Shown: one piece after another, positions 1 to 13,776 of the stretch
Layout: each line of letters starts with the position of its first letter
How positions within the stretch are numbered: position 1 is the first letter of the stretch
NCBI GenBank assembly: GCA_051453625.1
Contig: JBOZIK010000001.1
Span: 23,998,667 to 24,062,666 of the forward strand
Source of the DNA: Welwitschia mirabilis
Taxonomy: Eukaryota; Gnetophyta; Gnetopsida; Welwitschiales
DNA length: 64,000 nt
Direction of reading: 5' to 3'
Made by a program: the position numbers and the translations under genes
The notes under the pieces: model-generated
The model's input: the letters and a program-made list of their open reading frames with translations, nothing else
Database searches by the model: none
What the model was told of the DNA's origin: nothing

Positions 1-2287
1 AAGTAATAAATTATCACACAATATGCACTCTAATAAGTTAGCAGAGTTATCGAAGAGGAGTTTAAGGAATTTTCACTATTTAAGTAAGCAAATTGATTTT
101 AATATGTTTACTTATGTAGTGTGTATATACAATTTTTCTTCTTCTTAGTTTAGCTTGCACTTTTTATTTTCTTATCTTAGTTTGAATTTTTAGTTTTTCT
201 GGCTTTACTTTTATTTTGATTTTTTGTGAATTTTTTATTCCCAAGTTATTGTTAGTTTTGTGTATAAACTATAATATTATTACTCAAGGCCTACTCTTTG
301 TATCTAATTTGATCTTGGAGATTACCATCTAAAAATTACATTGATTTCATGCTTTTGATATTAATAAATTCTTAGAAATATTGATCTAATCCTTGTTCTT
401 TGAGAGATTGTAGTGATTATATTTCTTACCATTCAAATTAATTCTTCTTATTCCATCCTTCTCATCTATTTCTATGGATAATGATAAAAGAACATTATGA
501 GAAATATTTGTAGAAAGAGAGTGATTAGTAAAAAATGATGTTGAAACTACGAATTGACCCCCTTTATCTTTTTAACCTTTCTATTTTCCCCTCCTTTTTT
601 AGGTTCTTAAATAAGCATTCTACAATTGTTTTGGAAAACCCCGACAATCTTCCATGAATAACTATGAAGAAGATTTAGATTCCCTATACCAATCTTTTCA
701 TCAATGTATAAACCAAAGTGAAAAGCTCAATAAGAATATGGAGAGATTAGTGGAAGTTACTACATAAATATATGAGAAAAAGTAAGATTCTCAAACCTAT
801 CCTACTCTTTTTACTACATCCCACCTTGAGAAGGAAGAGAAGAATTTAGAAACAAGTAGCAACAATTCTTGATTTAAAATAGGAATCAAGATTTTGAATC
901 AATTTCGAATATCCCACTTATAAAAGATATCTAATATGATGACAATGATATTTTAACTCATACGTCAAGCAACAAGGATGAGAATGACTATTTATTAGAT
1001 GATGATATTGAGATACTATATTGTATTCACAATATCCACCTATTATTGGAAAATTCATATGAAATAGAGGAATCAATTCATGTGAAGATAATGATCACAT
1101 TTCTCTTTATGAGCTTTTTGAAGAATCTCATAACTTGGATACTAAGGATATGCAAAAATCTAATTATGCAAATGATAAAGAAAAGGATAAGAAGAAAGAA
1201 GTTTTAGGGATCTAATAAAACCTAATAAAGGATAGACTTCTTACATATCATTAAGTAATTAGCTTAAAGAGTCTAATAATCTTATTTAAAATTTTCCTTC
1301 ATTTCTTCCACTTATGACTTTACATGAAAATGAAAATACTATTTTTCTTCTAAATCCAATTTCACGTTATCTCCTACTTCTGAAAAAAATGATTTGGGAT
1401 TTCTTGGAGTTTTAAGTTGGGGAAAGCCTTACCTTCTTGATGAAAATCCATATCTTAAGTTGGATGTTAAGAAGCTTCTTAATCTTACTAGACATGTTCT
1501 AATCAATCATTATAAGAATCCTTCAAAAATTTCTTGGATCCATTATTTGAGTAGTGTCCTTGATGAATTATGGAATGATAACCATGCCTTATATCAATTC
1601 AATAAGAGATTTTTCTTTTAATTGAATTTATGAATTCTTCATCTCTTATTTAGCTTGTGAACATTGTGTTATTAAGCCATTATCCATTTATTTGTTTTCC
1701 ACTAATTGATTTTAATCAAAAATAATCATATACATCTCATGTTTTATTAATTGATTTCTATTTGATTTAGTCCTTTTTTTTTTGAAAAGGTATGATGCAA
1801 TAACTATGTTTAAAAATATATCTTTCTAGTAATAGGAATAAATGCAAAGCAAAGAAACTACATTCTACGTATAACAATTGATTTAGCAGAGCCTTTTCCT
1901 TTGAAGAAATATCCACCAATTACCCTTATGTAAATGTAATTTTTCAGATACTTTCTCTTTTCTAACATTTACTAACTTGATTTTACTTCAGTTGTTCATC
2001 ATGTAGTATGTTTAAGAAGTTCAATCTTTTGTAAATTATGGATTGTTAGTTGGATTTCAGACAACTGAAATGTATTCAAATGCCTATGAACTCTTATTCT
2101 AAGAGAAAAAAATGAACTTAATTAAGTTGTTCATGTTGTATGCTTTATTTCTTCATCAACTTCATTTTGTAAGGCTACAAGTTATTAGTATATCCATGAA
2201 AAAGAAATAGAAAAAGAAAAATAGAAATAATTTTCAAAAGAAAAATTAAATAGGAATTTATATTATGAAATAACTTTTAATAATCAC
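1..2287. other. Decayed coding-like sequence, unassigned
   Basis: No gene or repeat family is recognised. A short plus-strand reading frame at about 654-767 (starts MNNYEEDLDSL, then Q/N/E/K-rich) looks like the N-terminal part of a structural or gag-type protein but stops after about 37 codons. About 940-1200 has further acidic, coding-like but interrupted composition. This could be the eroded internal part of an LTR element whose 5' end lies left of the window. The first 50 bases loosely resemble 7360-7410, just after an LTR-like block, which would suit two copies of an element leader. This is weak evidence. Confidence 0.25.
1394..1621 (+). CDS. Orphan 75-codon ORF, function unknown
   Basis: An open frame of 75 codons with a hydrophobic start (MGFLGVLSWGKPYLL) and a lysine/asparagine-rich remainder. 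No domain, signal peptide or family is recognised. There is no splice signal or promoter that I can defend. The surrounding sequence is coding-like but broken, so this is more likely a surviving piece of a decayed element protein than an expressed small gene. Confidence 0.15.
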   Translation: MGFLGVLSWGKPYLLDENPYLKLDVKKLLNLTRHVLINHYKNPSKISWIHYLSSVLDELWNDNHALYQFNKRFFF

Positions 2288-2437
2288 NNNNNNNNNNNNN
2301 NNNNNNNNNNNNNNNNNNNNNNNNNNNNNNNNNNNNNNNNNNNNNNNNNNNNNNNNNNNNNNNNNNNNNNNNNNNNNNNNNNNNNNNAAGAAAAATTAAA
2401 TAGGAATTTATATTATGAAATAACTTTTAATAATCAC
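2238..2437. repeat. 100-N gap flanked by a 50-bp exact duplication
   Basis: The 50 bases at 2238-2287 recur at 2388-2437, with only the N run (2288-2387) between. This is what an assembler leaves when two contig ends overlap but are not merged. It should be read as one copy, not as a biological tandem repeat. Confidence 0.8.
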
Positions 2438-2490
2438 TCCTAATCTATCTCAGTGATTATCGCACCGAGGGTAAAATTGCTTAATGGTCC

Positions 2491-2856
2491 ATGTCCTATT
2501 TGATAGGTCCTACTACTTATGATAAAAACAAGATTACTGGTTTAGAAATGAGCACACCATAATGGAAGAAATCTAGGATAAAAGGAGGAACACATTGAAG
2601 TGTACCATGGTTATCACATTGTGNNNNNNNNNNNNNNNNNNNNNNNNNNNNNNNNNNNNNNNNNNNNNNNNNNNNNNNNNNNNNNNNNNNNNNNNNNNNN
2701 NNNNNNNNNNNNNNNNNNNNNNNATGTCCTATTTGATAGGTCCTACTACTTATGATAAAAACAAGATTACTGGTTTAGAAAGGAGCACTCCATAATGGAA
2801 GAAATCTAGGATAAAAGGAGGAACACATTGAAGTGTACCATGGTTATCACATTGTG
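2491..2856. repeat. 100-N gap flanked by a 133-bp near-exact duplication
   Basis: Bases 2491-2623 recur at 2724-2856 with a few substitutions (for example aatgagcacacc against aaggagcactcc). The N run is 2624-2723. The copies are probably unmerged contig ends or two haplotypes. The apparent ORF across the gap is not real. Confidence 0.75.
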
Positions 2857-5593
2857 AAGTGTTATTAATTTGAAACTTCTTTTTAAGTTGGTGGTTCAAA
2901 CTATAGCTATGATATGTTAATTTCAATTAGTACATTGTCATTTTCATTCATGCTATTCAAATATAACTATGATTTTTTACTAATCTAGGAATCATGCATC
3001 TTTAATTAGTAATGAGAAATTATTGGTAAGTGATCAACTTCAAGTAGAGTATGTTCAAATGTAATGTGTTTGTTTTGATTCATTAAGCTAGATAATTTCA
3101 AATTTATTAACTATACTTTTTCTATTTATCATAAGACCAAAACCTTAGAGAAATAAATTTGATATTTTAAAAAAAGAAAAAATATTTTCATTTCTCTTTC
3201 TTTCAAATAAAGTAGTTCCACATTTGTTTTCGTGATGCTTCAACTTACTATCTTTTCTTGCTTCTTTCATGTTTGTGTCTTTCCTTCTTAGCTTTCGCTT
3301 TTTACATCCCTTGAAACTTTTAGCTTATTTCTTCTGATCATCATAAGTAAAATTACTTAAAATTTGGAATGAATTTATCTACTTCATGGGGGTGGCATCT
3401 TTGGAATCCTCAAAAGATATGTTCTTCATAGAACTTAAACTATAAACTCTAAATTTAATTTTAAGTTCCAAACTGTCAAAGGTAACATCTGCATTATTGT
3501 CTGGATGACTATGCAAATGATACTATTCATCCTTGCCTCTTGAAATTTATTTATTTCATACTTTTCCATTTTCCATTTTCAAAAAAACTATTATTGATTG
3601 TCGTCCATACTATCATCCCCAAGATAATACCAAGAATGATAGTTTTTTCCCCTTCTTGGACATCCTCCTCCTTAATCTTTTGTAACTCAACTTCCACCAT
3701 ATGAAATTGACCAAGTCATAAACAATTTTACATGAAAATCTTAAAAACGATGTTGTCCATATGTAAACTTTATAACAAAAAGAAAAAAAATCTTCAAAAG
3801 AATTTCATCCTTAGTATCATTCAAATGACAAGAAAGACAACATTCATCTTTCTCTGATATTCATTCCAAGGCTAGCATCCCGATGACATGGTGAAAAATA
3901 GCTAAATTAGCATATCTTTCAACCCTTATTTCATCAAATTTTCTTCATTTTTTCACCATTTTCCTCTATTCTTGAGCCAGGAGAATTGTGCCTTTGCATC
4001 CTCTAGCATTTAAAAACTTCATTTTATTAGATCTATCCTTTAAATGTTAGATTCAAGTAATTTTTCTACAAATGAGGTTGCATACTAAAGCTCAATCTAG
4101 ATAGGTAGAGGTAGAGGTAGATGCCTCTTCTTAGACTACCTTAGGATCTATCATATTCTTAATAGTCAATAGATTTGAGCCAGTTCATCCTCCTTCTTGT
4201 TTTACCATATCATAGTTTATTTAAATAAGATCTATTAAGGTATAGAGGAACTTTGAGGATTTCATGAGGTGATTGGATCCCAAGATAGATGACAAACTAA
4301 AAAAGCTATAGTTGAGATGGAACCTAGATGCATGAGGAACTTACTCCATGCATATTAAGGTATGACTAAATGTGGATGATTATATGGTAGACATGATTAT
4401 AGCTATGATAAATGGCCATTAGGTGTTAATTCTTCTATGACATATTTCTATGATGATAGGACTAGATGAATTAAATAGCATGCATATACATTCAGTAGGT
4501 GGTAAAAAAGATAGATGTGCTTATAGCATGATGTTGCATATTCCACCAAATGTGGCAGGAAATAGGAGACGAGTACTTATCACACATCTCTTTCTAGCTT
4601 ACAAAGTTCTACATAGAGGATTGATTCATAACATTAATTCCTCCTTCAATAACAGTTACTATATGATGGCACATCTACAAATACTAGTAGTATTTCATCA
4701 GTGGGAGAGATGGACTTGACTTCCTTCATATGAAGGAGGTTAAGAGCTATGTTGAAGGCATACCACATTTAGACAATTGATTTTCCATGTTTACTCACAG
4801 CCATATTTAGATGTTTTTGTATTCCAGAGCTAGTAAGTGAATAGCAAATGTTTCATTTATAGATCTTTATCCACTACATGCAAAACATGGGCATATAAAT
4901 TTCCAAGGATCCTGACAGAAAGTAGTAATAGGCTCCTAAGAGAGAAGCAGTTGTAATTGGTTATATATAGGATTTAATGACATGTGCAGTTTAGAATATA
5001 CACAAGATAATGGATTATGTCTTTACTGAGATCAAGTAAAGGATGACTTCCATGAAGCATTAAATGGCTAATATAAGAGAGCAGATATTAGCTCTAGGGA
5101 GTTGTATCAGATAGATAGAACAAGGCATCACTGTAGATATTCTAAAGGTAGTAAAAGTTTAGGGTGAGGAGGTTACACATTTAATATAGATAGTTATGAG
5201 TACCCATTTTTCACTAGAGGAAGAATGCCCTCCATTTCCACCTACTTCAAGTACCAAAGTAAAGTTTATCATAGCCCATCAAGAAGAATGATATTATGTA
5301 TTTTAGATATTTATTCACTAGGAAAGAATTAATTTTCAAGTAAACAATATAAATAAGTCACATAAATTAGTTTTTGAGATTGTTATCCCCTATTTTGTTT
5401 GAGCAACATATTGGATGACACATCATTTTTCTTAGTTTTCATAAGGAAATGTTATATTAAGTTCAGAATGACCAAAAACCTATATGGCAAGACTTATAAA
5501 TTTTATTTATGCATTTAAATAATTAATTATCCTTATTAATTTGATTCATAACCTATATTATTCGCTTTCTCTATCAAGGAATGACAAATAATT
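2857..5593. other. Non-coding or decayed sequence, unassigned
   Basis: A+T-rich sequence without a recognisable protein. An 89-codon frame at 4450-4719 (plus strand) has no recognised domain. The stretch ends in a purine tract next to an LTR-like block starting at 5606, so part of it may be the 3' internal region of a plus-strand LTR retrotransposon. No RT, integrase or RNase H motif could be found to confirm this. Confidence 0.3.
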
Positions 5594-5605
5594 AGTGGGG
5601 GCCTA

Positions 5606-7091
5606 TGTTATGAGTCTAATTATTGATATTTAACATCATGTTTATAGTATGTTTTGGAATATTTAATAGGTTTTCAAGCCAAACAAGAAGAATCTAAATC
5701 TCAATCAAGATGATCATATAGNNNNNNNNNNNNNNNNNNNNNNNNNNNNNNNNNNNNNNNNNNNNNNNNNNNNNNNNNNNNNNNNNNNNNNNNNNNNNNN
5801 NNNNNNNNNNNNNNNNNNNNNAAGAAGAATCTAAATCTCAATCAAGATGATCATATAGAACACAAAATTTTTAGCATATTTCAAACTTTCTAACTTTTCC
5901 AAAGTAACAGGAATCTAGTGCAGAATGATGGATGATGATCAAAAGGCCAGAAGATGAATAAAAGTATGTCATTCTCCTTGTTGTTCAGATGACACTTTAA
6001 GGAATGATTAACAGTATTAACAAACAAATAAGATAGATCTCTATAGATAATCATCCATCATGTCATCCAGATGACAATCCAGAGGATAACAACCATTGGA
6101 GCACTTAAATCACATTTTAAAGATGTACCAAAAAGATGACAAAGTCTACCATCATATTCAACTCCTTTGGGAGATACATAGATGTATCAATCAATTCTAA
6201 AGACATGATCAAGTTAAGGAGATCTTAATTAATGTACTCATAAAACTATGAAGAAAGATTAATTCTAGCAGGAGAAAGCTTTATATGCTAAGAAGCAAGT
6301 TAATTAGGACATAAGTAAATAGAGAATATTGAAGATTACATGTTGTTCACCTCATCGTTTGGATGAAAGACAAGAGAAATAGTAGGATCATAAGGAAAAT
6401 AACTTATAAATTAACATATGACACTTTTTCACTTGGTCATTTGGATGACACACAGGCTGATACAAAAGTATGAAGATCAACCATCATCAAGAATCTACAT
6501 AGAAAATAAGAAGATGTTAGAATAAAAGATCAATCATTATTCACCATATCATCTGAATGATTTCTAAGATGACACCTCATCTATGCAACTTAATCATCAC
6601 CAATAAGACATGTTAAAAGAAGAAAATAACTTTCATCCACCCTCTCATCCAGATGGCACCCAAGTGAATGACACTTATAAAGAATACAAAATGAACTTCA
6701 TTAGTTATGTAATCATTGACATGATGGCCTTTGATCCATTATAAGTCTTCTGTAACCTTAATCACCATTCCACATCCATAAATACAATCCTTAGATTCCT
6801 TATTTTTCATCTTAGATGCATTGATTATTCTAGTGATGATTTGGAGATTCATTAAGTAAGGGATTCATTCTAGTTATAGAGAATTACATCTCTTGGTATG
6901 GATTTGTATCTTAGTCAATGAAAAGCTTTTGCTTTATACATAGATGTGGGAACACTGTGATTAATAACATCATTTTATTTATTTGAAATATTCTCTCTTA
7001 TGATCTTCATATGTTATGTTATAAGTAAGTTAACTATATAAGATTAATTCTGATTTTTTATATATTGTATGGGGACCCAATTGAGGTGACA
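5606..7091 (+). repeat. LTR-like block preceded by a polypurine tract
   Basis: A purine run AGTGGGGG (from 5594) lies just before TGTTATGAGTC at 5606, the usual order of polypurine tract (PPT) and LTR start. The block plausibly ends at GAGGTGACA (7091), giving TG...CA termini. Inside are at least six variants of a near-palindrome TCATCCAGATGACA (about 5985, 6063, 6357, 6433, 6549, 6640). A 100-N gap (5722-5821) is flanked by a 37-bp exact duplication (5685-5721 and 5822-5858), so true length is uncertain. No second LTR was found in the window and no standard PBS follows, hence moderate confidence only. Confidence 0.4.
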
Positions 7092-10000
7092 AAAAATTGG
7101 TAAACTTGGTTAGGATTTTCATTTAGGTTACATCCATATTTGCATTTTGCATTCATCTATTACATCATCATATTTTCATCAATTTATCATTTTCATGATT
7201 AGAACAAAAATCATTTGTGGCAATATTTTGACTTTCTCTTTAGAATTCATTTCTAAAGTGTGACATTTGGATTAACACCCATATACTAGTGGGTTTTGTG
7301 TGAATTTTATTAATATTTGCAAGTATTAAAGATTAAAGATTCATTGAAAGAAGGTACTAAATTAATCACAAAATTTGCACTCCAATCAAAAGGAACCAAA
7401 CTAATATTATTTTTGCATGATGTCTAAGATGTTTCTCCTAAGAATATTCTAGTATCTCTTCATGAATTTAAAATTCAAACCTTTTAAATCTTCTTCCTTA
7501 TTATTTGGTATCATCTTGATGATGTCTAAAATTTCTTCCTTTGTGAGGGTTCTCCTTAGGTTTTGATTATCTTCTTCTGAGATCCATTCTAGGATTAGGC
7601 CCTGTAGCTTTTAAGGATTTATTAATTTGTATTAGATATAGAAAACTACCTTTTCTAAATCTTCTACTTCATTATTTGAGAATCTAACTAGATTTTTGTT
7701 AGCCTACAGTTGAGTGGATTTTAAGTGAGATTACCTAGATTTATAATCTCCTTCTTTTAGCCACTTATTCTTAACTCTTTGCCTCAACTAGATTATCTCT
7801 TTTTGAAATACCTATTTATCTTACTTTCCTTCTCTATGAGTTCTAGTATGATTTCCTCTTGTTTTATAAGTTATTCTATTGGGTGATATGTTTTGATAAT
7901 ACAATCTAATTTTTTTGAGTGTCAGGTAACCACAAGGATTTCCTACTTCATTAGCACACTTGTCAAAAAATTTTTGATTTAATCATTGAGTATTTGGTTT
8001 CTTTCATCTCTCTTTAAGCCTTCTAGATTCTCTTGACGTTCTTCTTAATCTCTTATCTTTGGATCTATATATTTTAAACCTAAAATGGAAGTGTTTTAGG
8101 TAATTAGTATCCCATTCATACATGATAGGTCAGTTGTTAAACATAAGTCATGGAAGAGCCCACCCTACTGAGGCCTTCCTCTTTCAAATTTCTTCAGTTA
8201 CGATGAACCTGTTTAGTGTAATCCTCTTCATTTACTAGTTAGCTTTATCTTTTTCCAAGTAAAACATGAGAGGGAGGTGATAAATTCTAGCCTGTCTTCT
8301 ATGCTTTTAATCTTATTAAAAATGTTTGATCACCATGCATCAATCATGTTACTCATTCTGTCCATTGGCTATAGTTCATGTTCAAGTTTACTCCCATGAC
8401 TAAGACTTTCTCTTTTACCAAATTTTTTATTGGTTTCACCTCTAAACAAAATTTTATATTGTTTCTTAGTTTCACCATAAGATTAAGTATTTTTTAGGAT
8501 TTATCCTAGATTCCTAGCATCTGATCTTTATTGATTATCAACTTGAAGAAGAACTTGATCCTCTAAAGGATGGGTGGATCTCTCTGCTTAGCTAAGGATG
8601 TGATCTAGTCACTTTTCCATTCATAATTACTAGACCACTTACAATCATAGCACTTGATTCCTTTAAGAATAATATTGACTTTCTCACAGCTCAATGTCTT
8701 GATTAACTAATCTTCTTTTTTTTGATAGGGTTATTGAATCATACATAATTCCATGACATTATTCACATGAAATTAATTTACTTTTCATATCCCTCATGGG
8801 AAGCTTTCCATTACATTTCCTCCTTCTCTATGTTATCCAATATTTATTCCCCCTAGGAATCCTTTTGAAGGTCATGAATATCTTATTGCAATTTAATTTG
8901 GATAATATCATCTAAACTGCCATGTATTGCATCGAGAATGTCATGCTCTAGCTTCTTTTTAAGTCTCTTATGTATGGATGGCTTTTTGGGTCCTCTCTGA
9001 CTAGAGTTTTGTGTTGATCCCCTCCACAAGTATTTGTATCCATATTTACTTGGTGTTGAGGATCTCCTTATCGGTTCCTCTTATATGGTCCACATTTTTT
9101 CTACTAATAAGATGCTATAGTTGTTGTGTTTTTTTGCAAGTTATTCTTTGATATTCTTTTCTTCCTCCTTGAAGTAACTACTTTCAACTCCTAGTTTTCA
9201 TCCCTCTTATCCATACTTCTTATTGTAAAGACCACCTTAACCTATATTGGGTGCTATTAGCTTTTTTACCACATTCCTTGATGTGATTACCTCTGGTCTT
9301 ACTTGGGAAGCCCCTTTGACTATGAAATTTAAGTTTGCTAGTGCTTTCACCCTTGATTTCCATGTGATATTGCCTTAGTTCTCATTTTCATTTCCTTATG
9401 ATCATTATTTGCTTTTCCATGTGCATAATTTACACACATGAGGAGGGGTTCCTCCTATCTTTAAGGACCCTTTTCTTGCTGAGTATTATGGTGAAGGTTA
9501 TCCTAGGGCTTGTTTCATTAGTTCTTATCATAGTTTATGAATATATAGATTGTTTACATACAGATATGATGTACATTGGGAATGTTTTCAAAAATCAAAC
9601 TTTGTAAAAATATACTATGTGGTTCCTTCAACTTAATGAAAGAAACGATCTTGGTATCCTCCATCATTTCAACATACATTCTATTATTTATGATAAGGAT
9701 ATCATTAGCTATAACCTAATCAATCAAGATGAGTTCCAAAAAGAGGGATACCATCCTTCATAAGATTGCTTTCATCTAATATTCCATAGGTTCTCTTGCC
9801 ATTTGAACCCATACAATAAGCTAGCATTTCTACCTTACTTTGTTAAATTTTTCATTTTGCCTAAGTAGAAGGCTTGGGTACCACTATTTTACTTGCATTA
9901 TCAAGTGATCCACTATCTAGGCCACCATAGCCTCAATATCATTTCTATCTTGTTCTTTAAAAAAATACAAAAGGAAAGCATTACCTCATATTGATGCTAA

Positions 10001-11329
10001 GTTAATTGTTATGCCTACCTAACCCTTTGATGCCCAATCCTACATTTATTTTTATGTTGGACCTCTTCTATTGGAAGTTCCTACTAGGGTTAATTTAAAT
10101 TTGTTTTCTTGGCCTTTTACAATTTTCTATGAGACTTCTACTTAATAGCTTTCATCTATTATTCTAGTCGTAATGTCTAGGTCATCTTGAATCAATGCAT
10201 ACTATTACTAGAATTGTATTTTTTCTCTTAGGCCTTTGCAAAATAGTTTATTAATTAGTCCTTATCATGTTTTGCTTTTGTGCATCATCCTAGCCCTCTA
10301 GTAATAGATTGGACTTCCCTCATCAGAGGATGGGTTCATCATTCTTCCTAGGCATCATTACCATTTTTATCTATCGTTTATTTTTATTAGATCCTTTGAT
10401 CTACTTACTTATGCTTTTTTCTTTAGCTAAAGGGAGATCTTTTATTGTTGTATGATTCCAGAGTTCGTTTCACCTAGGTGATATTATTGTCGATTTTTCC
10501 TATCTTTTATTTTTAATCTCTCAGATTCTCCAATCTACTCACTCACACTTCTTCACTTAGCTCAAGAAGAATCTTGTTGTTACTATATAATCCCTAAGCT
10601 AAATTTTGTTGTATTGCAATCACATGCAATCCCATGAATAGTCTTAATATCCTTTCTGTTTCCATAAAATCCTAGTTGTAGAATCTTTCCATCCTCATGA
10701 GCTTCCTTGAACATATATAATAAATATCACATTATTGAAGGTTAAGATTAATAATTTTATATGATCTCAATAAGAATGGTATTACCATTATTAGCTAATT
10801 ATTTCTTACTAATATATTTTTTCATTCTATAACTTAGGATAAATAATTAGATTTATGCTTTTTATTTCTTTCAAATGAACATGATTTAGTAGATTCATAA
10901 GTTGATACTAAGGATTATCCTTTAAGGTTATATGATTACCTAATTAGAAAGTTTAGGAAGGAATGTATAATAAGATTGAATATATAATTATTCTAAAATG
11001 GTTATAAGTTTTATCATTTTTAAAGTTATATATTTAAGCTCTCAAGGATTCTGATTTATAAGGTAGGAGATTTTTTAAAACATGGTTATGAGCTAATCAT
11101 ACTTTTAAGATTATTTAAGTATTATACTTATTATAATTATAAACTTTTTTATTATCATAATCATAATTAACGTCATAATTAGTTGTACTGAGGTTATCAT
11201 AGATTTAATTATCTTCATGATTATTTAGGATTTAACATGAATGTATTTTAGGAATTATTGTTAATATGGATATAATTAACTTAAAAGCTTATAATTAATT
11301 AATATAAATTCAATTTAAGTTAATCTAGG
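7092..11329 (-). pseudogene. Probable degenerate internal region of a minus-strand LTR retrotransposon
   Basis: On the minus strand this sequence ends (high coordinates) at a PBS and LTR copy at 11330-11345, which places it as the internal region of a minus-strand element. Minus-strand reading shows protein-like but stop-ridden stretches, for example around 8950-9060 (VNMDTNTCGGDQHKTLVRED). I could not identify gag, RT or integrase motifs. The leader at 10.8-11.3 kb resembles the leader of the Gypsy element at 33.7-34.46 kb, so it is likely a diverged relative. A plus-strand 69-codon frame at 9398-9607 is probably chance. Confidence 0.35.
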
Positions 11330-11341
11330 GCTTTGATACCA
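11330..11341 (-). other. Primer-binding site (tRNA-Met type)
   Basis: The minus strand reads TGGTATCAAAGC, one base from the TGGTATCAGAGC complementary to plant initiator tRNA-Met. It sits three bases from the LTR end (TGTAATACCC on the plus strand at 11345), which orients this element on the minus strand. Confidence 0.7.
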
Positions 11342-11344
11342 TTA

Positions 11345-13776
11345 TGTAATACCCTAACTTAATTCACCTTTAATAAGCACATATTTTTTTTAGATTAATT
11401 AAAATTCTTAGTGGGCCTTAGGATCAACTTCTATATATACTTTGTTAGCATTTTCATATTTATATTTAAGAAAAATAGATATTATAAATATTTCTTATAG
11501 AAAGATGAATTTGATTTGCAGACAATAGAGATGTCACTTATATGTCCTATATTTCTTCTTAGTTTTTTCACTACATATAGATGTCTTATATATAGTTGAT
11601 GAGATGTCAACGTGTTTTAATACAAACATGGATATAAGCTTAGGATATTTCCCAACTAATATAAAATGAGATCACATCTTCTATTAATGGCATTTCAACT
11701 AGATATCCACTTGCCATCTAGAAATGAGTTGGTTTTACTTCAGTTTTTAAATTAAACAAACATGGTTGGACTTAACTCCATAAGCTTAAACTTCACCTTG
11801 ATATAATATCAAATATGCGACAAAAGATATATGAGGTGGACGCATGCTTATAAGTAACCTTAACTTCCTTGAATCATCTTAGGATTATGCAACATGATCC
11901 ATCAATAAAAATGGCTTGGGATATTATGTCAGAGTAAGTACATACATGGGAAGGGTAGAGGAGTAATGATAAATCTTCTTATAGAAGGGTTTATTGGAAA
12001 AATGCAATGCAACTCACTTTGGTGACGTCATCTAAGTATGGAAATGAACTTTAGCAGAATTTATCTTGATTTAGTTATCACTCGATGAACACACCACAGA
12101 AATGTATGGATACAATGCTAACTAATATGGACGTTTAGTTGTTTATTTACCTATAAAATATAAATCTAGCTCCATTGGCTTTATTTTATTACAAACAATC
12201 ACACATAGAAGAAAAGAAAAACATGCATAATCTTTATTTAACACGTTACACAATAATTACTTTTCAAAATATAGCAATAGAATTTAAGATATTATAAATA
12301 TAGTCTTTTCATTTTACATAATTATAGCTTCCAAATAAATCATATTTCACTCTACAGCCCTTTCTGAAAAGAAATAAAAATATTTTACACATGAAACTAT
12401 ATTCCACTTTAAAACCCTTTCTTCACATTTAACTAGTAACTTTCTAATATAATAGTATGGTTAATAAAAAGAAAGAGAAAGAGAAAAATAATAATAATAT
12501 GTAATGCTTACTTAAAGCTCATCAATCTATAAAATCAACAAAGGAGAGAAAAATCAAAAAAAACTAATTAGATCATCTAAATTGCCAAAATTAAAATCCT
12601 CTTAAATTTTTAAAACTATTTTCTAGAATAATGGTAAATAAAAAGAAGAGGATTTTAAATAGAAATGAGAATTATTAATTATATTATAAAATTAAAACAA
12701 CATTAAACTACATCTTTTGTAAATAATGAATTAGTCAAACTTAGCCATGCTAAAATAGAAAATTCACTCACTATTCACAAATAAGGCCTTAATAAAGAGG
12801 GTATAAATTATGCTTTATCAAAGAAATCTTAACACAAACTTGATGACTAAAATTAAAAATTAAAACTTAATTATTTATAAGGGTAAAAATAAATCATTAT
12901 AATTTTTCTTAAACTAAACTAAATAATAGGAAGATGGAATTGCTAATAATTGTGCATCAGCATGACATGGTGAAACTATACTCGGGCCTTAGACACACTG
13001 CCTGTCACACCTTGGAAAAAGCTCTCACAAAAAAGTAGTAAAGCCAAAGACAGCACTTGCATATACACAACATTTTAGTAGTGGAGAGATATGTGTGCTA
13101 TGTCAATAACTTCTAAAACCTAGCTCTTTCCAATTTTGATAACAATAAATATGTTTACTAAGATTATACATTAAGTGTAAAACTATATAAAGTTACATAA
13201 TTATAAAACCACACTATACTAAAAAGTTCATAACTTTTAAAACTACTTTGAATTTTTGAATGCTTCAAAATTCTTTGGAAAGCTTATTCAATTCTTTATA
13301 ATCTATACTATTAATTCATGGGAAAAGACTTATTATTCATTTTGTAATCTCAGACTTAATGTTTAATATTTTTATGTTTATTTCCAAAGGTAGTTTTATA
13401 AAATAGTTTTTAAGAAAATTTCTTACCCTCAAAAAATTTATTATTGTTAAATTTTAATAATCTAAACTAAATCATAAACTTATAAAAAAACCTCACTAAA
13501 ATCGAAGTAACATTTATGACTTATAATCCCTTTAACTTATGTTACCAATCTATTTAAAAAAAGAACTTATCCATGCAAGAACAAAAAAAAAGAACTTATC
13601 CATGCAAGAACATAAAAAATCATATTTAAAAAAAAAAAGAACTTATCCATGCAACATTTATGTTACCAATCATATTAAAAAAAAAGAACTTATCCATGCA
13701 AGAACATAAAAAATCATATTTAAATCTAAGCAAATATGGTTAAAAAAATTTAATATAATAGTTAATTTAATTATTA
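11345..13776 (-). repeat. Long LTR copy 1, diverged, 5' LTR of a minus-strand element
   Basis: Bases 11345-12130 align by eye with 13777-14496 and 34479-35300 in the same orientation, and with 17040-17828 in reverse. Later parts (about 13150-13320) match the middle of the LTR at 43.2-43.4 kb. The copy is more diverged than the others and is cut at 13777, where a further LTR copy begins. No coding sequence is seen. Confidence 0.65.
13553..13727. repeat. Short tandem repeat, about four units
   Basis: The core AAAGAACTTATCCATGCAAG occurs four times within 175 bases, separated by A-runs and by partial copies of an ATAAAAAATCATATTTAAA spacer. It lies inside LTR copy 1 and was probably made by slippage at A-runs. 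Confidence 0.8.

Noticed and set aside
7092-11329. Possible endogenous pararetrovirus or other viral copy
   Set aside because: No movement-protein, coat or RT motif was seen; the LTR and PBS at 11.33 kb fit an LTR retrotransposon better.
13553-13727. CRISPR-like array (regular 20-bp repeats)
   Set aside because: Plant nuclear context, irregular A-rich spacers, repeats with A-run slippage; a simple tandem repeat explains it.
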